Positions 58,590-64,000 of a stretch of 64,000 bases of DNA are shown in pieces. The stretch is from contig CAYMIN010000012.1 in assembly GCA_964390495.1 (NCBI GenBank), forward strand, positions 62,001 to 126,000, in the 5' to 3' direction. Every line of letters begins with the position of its first letter. Position 1 is the first letter of the stretch. The position numbers and the translations under genes are program-made. The notes below the pieces were generated by a model, which worked only from the letters and a program-made list of their open reading frames with translations, was not told the DNA's origin and ran no database searches. The stretch comes from UBA11051 sp964390495 (GTDB taxonomy: Bacteria > Armatimonadota > Zipacnadia > Zipacnadales > UBA11051).

Positions 58590-59573
58590 CTAGTAATCCG
58601 CCACTAGTTCGGCCGCGGCTCTGGCGATAGCTTCGAAATCTGGCGTCGCGGCCCGTTCGAGTACCCGGCTGGCGGGCACAGGCACATCTGCAGCGGCGAC
58701 GCGGCGCGGCGGGGCCAGCAGTGTCTCGAAACATTGCTCGGTGATTCGTGCGACGATCTCGGCGCCGACGCCCCCGGTCAGCCAGCCCTCTTCTATGACT
58801 ACGACCCGGCCGGTCTTATTCACACTTTGTCTCACCGTATCCATATCCAGCGGGGCCAGGCTGCGCAGGTCAATCACCTCGGCGCTGACCTCGTGGGCCG
58901 CCAGGGCCTGGGCGGCCTTGACCGCTTCTCCGACCATACGGCTGTAGGCCACTAGGGTGACGGTGTCGCCCTCGGGGCAGATGGTGGCCTCCCCGATGGG
59001 GGTTGTGTAGTCGCCTTCGGGCACCGGCCCCATCGTCGAGTAGAGGACCTTACTTTCTATGAAGATCACCGGGTCATCGCAGCGGATGGCACTCTTGAGC
59101 AGGCCTTTGGCATCTGCCGGATTGGCCGGCGCGAGCACCACCAGGCCCGGCGTAGCCACGAAGTAGCGTTCCAGGCTTTGGGAGTGGGTCGGCCCATAGC
59201 CGCGGCCCGCTCCGGCGGGGCAGCGCACCACCAGCGGCACTCGGCACTGCTTCCCGAACTGATAGCGGAACTTAGCAGCATGGTTGACGATCTGGTCCAT
59301 TGCCAGAGTGATAAAGTCCATGAACATTATTTCGACGACCGGTCTCAGTCCGGTCATAGCTGCGCCGATGGCCACACCGACGAAGCCACCTTCGGAGATC
59401 GGGGTATTGCGCACGCGCTCTTTGCCGAATCTCTCGGCGATGCCGGCGGTGAGTTTGAAGGCGCCGCCATACTCGGCGATATCCTCACCGAGCAGGATCA
59501 CGCTCTCATCCCGCGCCAGTTCCTGCTCCAGAGCCTCTCTGATTGCGTGCGAGTAATAGATTTCGCGTGCCAT
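58590..59573 (-). CDS. 2-oxoacid dehydrogenase/acetoin-type E1 component, beta subunit
   Basis: A 327-residue E1-beta subunit of a thiamine-diphosphate alpha-ketoacid dehydrogenase (pyruvate, branched-chain or acetoin type). Blocks: YSHAIREALEQELARDESVILLGEDIAEYGGAFKLTAG, TPISEGGFVGVAIGAAMTG, RCPAGAGRGYGPTHSQSLERYF, VFIESKVLY, DLRSLAPLDMDTV and VIEEGWLTGGVGAEI. It needs a partner E1-alpha to work, and neither that nor E2/E3 is next to it, so it is an orphan here unless the partner lies elsewhere. Start ATG 59573 begins MAREIYY; the open frame runs to 59609. It follows the second aldehyde dehydrogenase by 117 bases with a repeat between. Confidence 0.93.
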   Translation of the reverse strand: MAREIYYSHAIREALEQELARDESVILLGEDIAEYGGAFKLTAGIAERFGKERVRNTPISEGGFVGVAIGAAMTGLRPVVEIMFMDFITLAMDQIVNHAAKFRYQFGKQCRVPLVVRCPAGAGRGYGPTHSQSLERYFVATPGLVVLAPANPADAKGLLKSAIRCDDPVIFIESKVLYSTMGPVPEGDYTTPIGEATICPEGDTVTLVAYSRMVGEAVKAAQALAAHEVSAEVIDLRSLAPLDMDTVRQSVNKTGRVVVIEEGWLTGGVGAEIVARITEQCFETLLAPPRRVAAADVPVPASRVLERAATPDFEAIARAAAELVADY

Positions 59574-59628
59574 TATCTCTGAACTCTCATATCCACAATC
59601 TATGGTCAAAGTGCCTCAAGTCGTTTAG

Positions 59629-59682
59629 CCCTCTCCTTGTGGGAGATGGCGGCAGACGCGGAGGGTTTGCCGGGTGAGGGGC
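59629..59682. repeat. Degenerate GAGAGGG...GTGAGGG-type repeat
   Basis: CCCTCTCCTTGTGGGAGA, then a spacer, then GGGTTTGCCGGGTGAGGGG. This is the layout of the widespread intergenic element CCCTCTCCN(3-6)GGGAGA...GGGTGAGGG known from many bacteria. A second copy is at 62715-62740. It fills much of the gap between aldehyde dehydrogenase and E1-beta. Confidence 0.5.
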
Positions 59683-59690
59683 ACAGCGTC

Positions 59691-61094
59691 CTATATCTCG
59701 ATACTCACGACCTTATGCTCTGTCATCGCGTCCATGGCGTACTTGATACCTTCGCGCCCGACCCCGCTGCTCTTGACGCCGCCGTAAGGCATCATATCCG
59801 CGCGCCAGGCCGAGATTTCGTTGACGAACACGGAGCCATGATGCACACCGCGAATGAATGCCACCGCCTCATCGAGCTGGTTGGTGAATATGCCGGTATT
59901 GAGGCCGTAGCGGGTCGCGTTGGTCAGCTCGATGGCCTCCGCGACCTCACCAATCCGCATCACCGACACCACCGGCCCGAAGACTTCATCCTTGAACAGT
60001 CTCATTTCCGGGGTTACGCCGGTCACCACCGTTGGGGCGAACAGGTTGCCTTGGCGGGTGCCGCCGCAGACCAGCTCGGCGCCTTGTTCCTGAGCCTCGG
60101 CTAGCCAACTGTCCAGCCGCGCGGCCGCAGCCTCATCTATCACCGGTCCCATATCGGTGGTTTCCTTGCGCGGGTCGCCGACCTCCAAGTCTCTAGCTCG
60201 CTCCACAAACTCCGCCAGGAAGCGCTCATGGACATCACTTTGCACCAACACCTTCTGGATGCTGATGCACATCTGCCCGGCCACACCATAGCCGCCGCGT
60301 ACACATCCCGCCAGGGCCGCCTCCATATTAGCGCTGGGCATGACCGTGACTGCGGAGGCGCTGCCACATTCCAGCAGCAGCTTCTTCATTCCGGCGGCTT
60401 GGGCGACGATTGCGCCGGTGCGGTCGCTGCCGCCGAAAGCGACCACTCTGACCCGTTGGTCTCGTACCAGGGCGTCACCCACTTCCGCACCGCCTGGCAC
60501 TATATTCACCGCTCCTGCCGGGAAGCCGGCCTCCTGCAGCAGTTGCCCGAAGTTGCACGCGGCCAGGGGCGCTTGGTGCGGCGGTTTTAGCACCACCGTA
60601 TTGCCGGCTGCCAGGGCCGGGCAGAGCTTATGGGCGCTCAGCACTATCGGGAAGTTGAACGGCACGATTGCAGCTACTACGCCCGCCGGCACCCGCAGCG
60701 TGAAGCCGAGCTTGCCGGCACCATTGGAGGCGCCGTCCAGAGGCAACTGCTCGCCGCCGAAGCGCTTAGCCTCTTCCGATGAGAGGCGTACTACCTCTAA
60801 GGCCCGGCTGACTTCGCCACGGGCCTCGCGGATGGTCTTGCCGACCTCCTGGCAGATCGCGGTGGCAAACTCCTCCGCCCGCTGCCCCAGGGCTTGATAG
60901 GCCGCAAAGAGCAGTTCACTGCGCTGGTACGCCGTCAGCTCTGCCATCGGTCCCAACGCACGGTAGGCCGCCTCTACCGCCGCCTCCACGTGCTCGGGTT
61001 GGCCCTCCACGACGGTATCAATGACGCTCCCATCGTAGGGGTTGATGACTTCGCCCAAGGCTCCGTCTGCTACTGCCTTGCCGTTAATCAGCAT
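59691..61094 (-). CDS. NAD(P)-dependent aldehyde dehydrogenase (second copy)
   Basis: A 467-residue aldehyde dehydrogenase homologous to the gene at 5647-7059 (same blocks throughout). Landmarks: N147 in VPFNFP, K170 in VLKPPHQ, E242 in LLECGSAS, C276 in AGQMCIS and a late GGVKSSGVGREGIKYAMD. All catalytic residues are kept. Start ATG 61094 has GGAG eight bases upstream; a GTG precedes it directly. A divergent promoter region with a perfect TATAAT lies about 140 bases upstream. Because it precedes an E1-beta gene it may belong to the same oxidative pathway, but the substrate is unknown. Confidence 0.93.
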   Translation of the reverse strand: MLINGKAVADGALGEVINPYDGSVIDTVVEGQPEHVEAAVEAAYRALGPMAELTAYQRSELLFAAYQALGQRAEEFATAICQEVGKTIREARGEVSRALEVVRLSSEEAKRFGGEQLPLDGASNGAGKLGFTLRVPAGVVAAIVPFNFPIVLSAHKLCPALAAGNTVVLKPPHQAPLAACNFGQLLQEAGFPAGAVNIVPGGAEVGDALVRDQRVRVVAFGGSDRTGAIVAQAAGMKKLLLECGSASAVTVMPSANMEAALAGCVRGGYGVAGQMCISIQKVLVQSDVHERFLAEFVERARDLEVGDPRKETTDMGPVIDEAAAARLDSWLAEAQEQGAELVCGGTRQGNLFAPTVVTGVTPEMRLFKDEVFGPVVSVMRIGEVAEAIELTNATRYGLNTGIFTNQLDEAVAFIRGVHHGSVFVNEISAWRADMMPYGGVKSSGVGREGIKYAMDAMTEHKVVSIEI

Positions 61095-61227
61095 CACTAC
61101 AACTCCAAATCAAATGTCAGGACCGGTTTGCGTGGGTCCGGTTCGGGCACATCAGGCCGCCTACTATATACTTCACGACGGCTTGTTGGGGACCTTCCGA
61201 ACGCCCAGGCTCTAGCTTGCAGGCGGT

Positions 61228-61256
61228 TTGCATTATAGCCCATAATTTGCTATATT
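61228..61256 (+). promoter_or_regulatory. Sigma-70-like promoter for the second Gfo/Idh/MocA gene
   Basis: TTGCAT (61228-61233), a 17-base spacer and TATATT (61251-61256) on the plus strand in an AT-rich island. The leader to ATG 61354 is about 90 bases. It overlaps the opposing promoter almost completely. Confidence 0.6.
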
Positions 61257-61260
61257 TACA
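61232..61260 (-). promoter_or_regulatory. Sigma-70-like promoter for the aldehyde dehydrogenase operon
   Basis: On the minus strand TGTAAA (61260-61255), a 17-base spacer and a perfect TATAAT (61237-61232). The -10 box overlaps the plus-strand -35 box. Confidence 0.6.
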
Positions 61261-61353
61261 GCCCACATTTCCGTCGCTCGATAGCCGCTAGCCGTCCGAA
61301 CGCACAGGCGATTCTCGTGGAATCGGTCTTTAGAAACGAGGAGGATACAGCCC

Positions 61354-62394
61354 ATGGCAACTGACAAGATCTACGGATTTGGCGTTGTCGGATGCGGTGT
61401 CATCTCCGACACCCATCTCGACGCAATCGAGGCGCTGCCCAACGGCGAGGTCACCGCAGTTTGCGATAAGGTCGAGGCCGCCGCCAAGGCCAAGGCCGAG
61501 CAGTATGACTGTGATTACTACACCGACCTCGCCGAGATGCTCGAGGATGACAGCATAGATGTCTGCAATATCGTGGTGCCCAGCGGCCTTCATGCCGAAC
61601 TCGGCATCCAGTGCGCCGAGGCCGGCAAGCATGTCATCTGCACCAAGCCGATTGATGTCACGCTGGAGAAGATTGACGCCCTGATTGCGGCCTGCGATGA
61701 GAATGGCGTCAAGCTCGGCGCGACTCACCAATTTCGCGGCTACAGCGTTTACCGGCGCATCAAGCAAGCCGCCGAGAGTGGCCGTCTGGGTAAGCTGCTC
61801 TACGGCAATGCCATCGTCCCCTGGTATCGCACCGACGAGTATTACAGCGACGGGTGGCATGGCACCAAAGCGCTTGATGGCGGCGGCGCGCTGATGAACC
61901 AGTCGGTGCACTATGTGGATTTACTGCTCTGGATCATGGGCGATGTGGCGAGGCTTGGCGCTTTTGCCGACGCCTTAGCGCACGATACTATTGAGGTCGA
62001 GGACTGCGCAACGGCGGCCTTGCAGTTCACTTCCGGCGCTCAGGGCATAATTCAGGGCACCACCTGCACCTACCAGGGCCATCCTGCGGTGCTTGAGATC
62101 CATGGCACCAAGGGCAATGTGGTTGTTGTCGGCGAGGACCTGAAGCTGTGGGAGGTGGCGGGCGACGAGACCGAGTTCAATGCCGAGGCCGGGCAGACCG
62201 GTGGCGCGGCTGATCCCAAGCTCGGCATGTTGGGGGAGGCGGTCCAGGCCCATACCGAGCAGATTGGCGATTTGTTGGCGGCGGTGGAGGAGGACCGCGA
62301 ACCGCAGCTATCAGGGCGGGAGGCCCGGCGCGCCGTCGAGGTCATTCTGAGCATCTACGAGTCTGCCGCAACCGGCAAGATGGTGCAGCTCTAG
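61354..62394 (+). CDS. Gfo/Idh/MocA family oxidoreductase (second copy)
   Basis: A 346-residue NAD(P)-dependent oxidoreductase. The N-terminal dinucleotide fold is FGVVGCGVISDTHLDAIEALP; the EKP motif is varied to CTKP in HVICTKPIDVT; GGGALMNQSVHYVDLLLW carries the substrate-site His and Asp. Full length and apparently intact. A strong ribosome-binding site (GAGGAGG) precedes ATG 61354, with promoter 61228-61256 about 100 bases upstream. Its last 23 bases are repeated in the following intergenic stretch at 62492-62514. With a creatininase and PIG-L gene downstream it suggests another amino-sugar or inositol-amine pathway. Compared with the gene at 4449-5432 it lacks the EKP Glu and probably acts on a different sugar. 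Confidence 0.93.
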   Translation: MATDKIYGFGVVGCGVISDTHLDAIEALPNGEVTAVCDKVEAAAKAKAEQYDCDYYTDLAEMLEDDSIDVCNIVVPSGLHAELGIQCAEAGKHVICTKPIDVTLEKIDALIAACDENGVKLGATHQFRGYSVYRRIKQAAESGRLGKLLYGNAIVPWYRTDEYYSDGWHGTKALDGGGALMNQSVHYVDLLLWIMGDVARLGAFADALAHDTIEVEDCATAALQFTSGAQGIIQGTTCTYQGHPAVLEIHGTKGNVVVVGEDLKLWEVAGDETEFNAEAGQTGGAADPKLGMLGEAVQAHTEQIGDLLAAVEEDREPQLSGREARRAVEVILSIYESAATGKMVQL

Positions 62395-62459
62395 ACGCGG
62401 TCTCAGGACCTAACTTTTCTGGCATCACGGACCGGTAAGACGCTGCTACTGGGACCCAG

Positions 62460-62485
62460 GGGACAGTCCCTGGAGGGACAGTCCC
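62460..62485. repeat. Two GGGACAGTCCC palindromes
   Basis: An 11-base dyad occurs twice with a four-base gap, within the stretch between the original and copied gene ends. It may be the footprint of the same rearrangement or a protein-binding pair. Confidence 0.55.
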
Positions 62486-62491
62486 CCATTC

Positions 62492-62514
62492 CAACCGGCA
62501 AAATGGTGCAGCTC
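62492..62514 (+). repeat. Copy of the 3' end of the oxidoreductase gene
   Basis: CAACCGGCAA, then A instead of G, then ATGGTGCAGCTC matches 62369-62391 at 22 of 23 positions, 123 bases downstream of the original and after the gene's own stop codon. It marks a local duplication or an insertion event at the gene end. Confidence 0.75.
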
Positions 62515-62670
62515 CGGAAGCTGGCCGAACGTCATCTTAGGAGAGTTTTTGGCACGGTAATGATAGCAGCCGGACACTACGGCCGGTTCGTTCCCCGCCT
62601 TGGCCCTTCTTTGTTCGCGCGGGCCTTCTAGTACGTTGTTGCTAGTGCGGTCCCTGATGCCGTTGTAGGA

Positions 62671-62685
62671 GCGCATTGAATGCGC
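62671..62685. repeat. Short hairpin GCGCATTGAATGCGC
   Basis: A 15-base dyad (GCGCA/TGCGC outer stem) preceded by GTAGGA and followed by CTGTAAGG. It is one more small intergenic palindrome of the type scattered over the window. Confidence 0.5.
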
Positions 62686-62714
62686 CTGTAAGGCGTTGTC
62701 GTTCTGGTTTCTCG

Positions 62715-62740
62715 CCTTTGGAGAGGGCTAGGGTGAGGGC
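62715..62740. repeat. GAGAGGG...GTGAGGG-type repeat, copy 2
   Basis: CCTTTGGAGAGGGCTAGGGT followed by GAGGGC, related to the element at 59629-59682 and to a family of similar intergenic sequences common in other bacteria. Confidence 0.55.
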
Positions 62741-62863
62741 CGCCGTTTTCGCCTGTCTGGCAGGTCTGCAGGGGCACAATGGTGAAATCCCCCAGGGCAA
62801 CGCGATTGCGACAACCTACTGACGCTACTGATAGCCGGGCAAGGACCGATAGGAATGATCGGC

Positions 62864-63655
62864 ATGGGCAAAGCCAAGATCTGGCAGAAGATGACGGTTA
62901 AGCAGATTCGGGAGGCATTGCAGGACACGCCGACGGTGCTGATACCGATCGGCTGCACGGAGCAGCACGGCTATCACCTCACCACTGACACCGACAACCA
63001 CAACGCCTGGCAGATTGCGGTGCGGGCCGCTGATGAGACCGGCGCTTTCGTCGCCCCGCTGCTACCGTACAATTTCTCCGGCGGCGAGCTGCCGGGCACC
63101 ATCAACATCAACCTCAATGTGGTATCCATGCTGGTGACGGAGATACTCCGCGCCTTTGCCTTCCACGGGCTGGAGAATCTGATAGTCGTTCTGGGCCACG
63201 GTGGCAGCGAGAGCGTGGCGGCGATCCGGCTGGGCGCGACTCATTTCGTGCGCGATTTCCCCGGCTATGCTGACCGGCGGGTGGCGGTGCACTGTTTCTT
63301 CGAGGTTTCGCCTACTTTCCGGCGCTCTTACGAACAGGAGCAAGATTACCATTCCGGCAATTTCGAGACCTCACTGATGCTCTACTGGGCCCCGGACGAG
63401 GTCTTGGCCGACGAAATGGTCACCGACCGGCAGGATATTCTGGAGATGATGCTGGACAATCCGGATGCCTACCAGGTCTTTTGCAAGCCGCTTGAACATC
63501 CCAGTGTCACGGCTCGGGTGGCTCAACACCCGGAGATTGAGGTGGGAGTGATGGGCGATCCCTTCCAGGCCACTGCGGAGTTCGGACAGGAGCTTTGCGA
63601 GGAGGCGGTCGCGGGGTTGGTGGAGCTAATCAACGCTCTGGAAGCCGCGTCCTGA
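62864..63655 (+). CDS. Creatininase-family metal amidohydrolase
   Basis: A 263-residue member of the creatininase superfamily, which cleaves cyclic or linear amides, including in mycofactocin and formamide-type pathways. Metal-site blocks: LIPIGCTEQHGYHLTTDTD (Glu, His and Asp), the GHGG loop written VLGHGGSES (the usual Asn is Ser), and DYHSGNFETSLML. C-terminal blocks continue to the end. The start is ATG 62864 (AGGA nine bases before) or ATG 62855; both give near-identical products. It is followed 104 bases later by a PIG-L gene, and such pairs can act on amino-sugar amides (inference). Confidence 0.9.
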   Translation: MGKAKIWQKMTVKQIREALQDTPTVLIPIGCTEQHGYHLTTDTDNHNAWQIAVRAADETGAFVAPLLPYNFSGGELPGTININLNVVSMLVTEILRAFAFHGLENLIVVLGHGGSESVAAIRLGATHFVRDFPGYADRRVAVHCFFEVSPTFRRSYEQEQDYHSGNFETSLMLYWAPDEVLADEMVTDRQDILEMMLDNPDAYQVFCKPLEHPSVTARVAQHPEIEVGVMGDPFQATAEFGQELCEEAVAGLVELINALEAAS

Positions 63656-63715
63656 GTCGTAGGAGGGGCCGAAGGGGGGATGTTGGAAGCCCCATCCGGC
63701 CCAGCCGTTGCCTAG

Positions 63716-63734
63716 GTCGGGCCTGCTGCCCGAC
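63716..63734. repeat. REP-like palindrome before the PIG-L gene
   Basis: GTCGGGCCTGCTGCCCGAC: a perfect 7-bp stem with a five-base loop, preceded by CCTAG, in the 104-base gap after the creatininase gene. It is similar in shape to the CGGGCTTCCAGCCCG units. Confidence 0.6.
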
Positions 63735-63759
63735 ACCATCAGAAAAGGAGTCAATAACC

Positions 63760-64000
63760 GTGCAAGCCAAACAGCTACGCATCTTAGTTTTCGGCGCCCA
63801 TCCGGACGATTGCGATGTCCGCTTCGGGGGCATGGCGCTTAAGTACCGCGCCTTGGGCCATCAGGTCAAGTTCATCTCCATGACCAATGGGGACACGGGG
63901 CATTACTCGATGGGCGGCGGACCGCTGGCCCGGCGCCGCTACCAAGAAGCCCAGGCTGCCGCGGCTATCGGCGACATTGAGTATGAGATATACGACATCC
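63760..64000 (+). CDS. PIG-L (LmbE-like) family deacetylase, 5' end only
   Basis: The first 80 codons of a gene that runs off the window. A GTG start at 63760 is supported by AAAGGAG nine bases before it. The N-terminal block reads RILVFGAHPDDCDVRFGGMA, the PIG-L zinc motif in which the acidic residue after HPDD is replaced by Cys-Asp, as in many family members from this type of genome; ISMTNGDTGHYSMGGGPLARRRYQEAQAA continues as expected. Enzymes of this group deacetylate N-acetyl amino sugars. It is the second PIG-L gene (compare 20936-21619) and stands beside a creatininase-family gene. Confidence 0.9.
   Translation, partial: MQAKQLRILVFGAHPDDCDVRFGGMALKYRALGHQVKFISMTNGDTGHYSMGGGPLARRRYQEAQAAAAIGDIEYEIYDI

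Larger units (their letters stand above)
62395..62863. other. 469-base gene-free stretch with several short repeats
   Basis: No gene can be supported. It holds a 23-base copy of the end of the upstream gene (62492-62514), two copies of GGGACAGTCCC (62460-62470 and 62475-62485), a hairpin GCGCATTGAATGCGC (62671-62685) and a GAGAGGGCTAGGGTGAGGG-type repeat (62715-62740). An unremarkable AAGGACCGATAGGA lies just before the creatininase start. The frame continuing from the copied segment is open for about 40 codons but has no recognisable product. Confidence 0.7.

Noticed and set aside
62460..62485. Ends of an insertion sequence
   Set aside because: The palindromes are short and there is no transposase or target-site duplication of convincing length nearby.
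1..64000. tRNA, rRNA, CRISPR arrays, prophage or integrase genes
   Set aside because: Gaps between genes were read for cloverleaf arms, regular spaced repeats and integrase-type proteins; none was found.

Overview
The window is bacterial chromosome with high GC, about 51 protein genes and almost no spare DNA. I see no rRNA, tRNA, CRISPR array, transposase or phage gene. Several traits point to a Gram-negative-like, non-proteobacterial lineage, most plausibly Armatimonadota or a neighbouring phylum: H-X9-DG (DUF1559-type) proteins, a PEP-CTERM protein, a GSI-alpha glutamine synthetase, the phoH-pgpH-ybeY-dgk gene order also known from Firmicutes, and many large secreted beta-sandwich proteins. 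The phylum is inference. A perfect parS-type palindrome inside the mechanosensitive-channel gene (10702-10725) suggests the window lies in the origin-proximal part of the chromosome.

Left part (1-9.1 kb): the tail of an H-X9-DG protein, a DUF72 protein, then a minus-strand operon (Gfo/Idh/MocA oxidoreductase, an unusual AAC(3)-acetyltransferase/TIM-barrel fusion, D-aminoacylase) facing an aldehyde dehydrogenase. This reads as catabolism of amino sugars or N-acyl-D-amino compounds. A small lipoprotein and a PEP-mutase/isocitrate-lyase family enzyme follow.

9.2-16.8 kb: MscS channel plus a zinc-ribbon/GYF_2 membrane protein; an HldE-like protein whose kinase half is degenerate; a LOG-family protein; glnA, whose ribosome-binding site can be closed by a hairpin; and a beta-CASP RNase-like protein.

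17-25 kb: a 1306-residue secreted CBM9/glycosidase-like protein coupled to a PIG-L deacetylase, then a minus-strand set of tandem-domain amidohydrolase, sugar isomerase and PDZ protein.

25-34 kb: housekeeping genes. These are queD-queC, the phoH-pgpH-ybeY-(dgk/PAP2 fusion) operon, larE-nadB with overlapping ends, and pgeF.

34-61 kb: about 27 kb of almost unbroken minus-strand genes forming a surface-glycan and secretion locus. It holds a GT39 transferase with an FG-GAP propeller protein, a monocistronic PEP-CTERM protein with its own promoter and terminator, three large or small secreted beta-sandwich proteins, an O-antigen-ligase-like protein, a MurJ/Wzx-like flippase, five further glycosyltransferases (four GT4-type and one GT2), and an acyl-carrier protein with two alpha/beta hydrolases of the kind found in exosortase-A loci. 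No exosortase, acyl-CoA ligase or PLP decarboxylase is visible here. LipB, an orphan E1-beta subunit and a second aldehyde dehydrogenase lie on the same strand.

Right end (61.2-64 kb): from a pair of overlapping divergent promoters, a second Gfo/Idh/MocA oxidoreductase, then a 469-base gene-free stretch rich in short repeats, a creatininase-family amidohydrolase and the start of a second PIG-L deacetylase.
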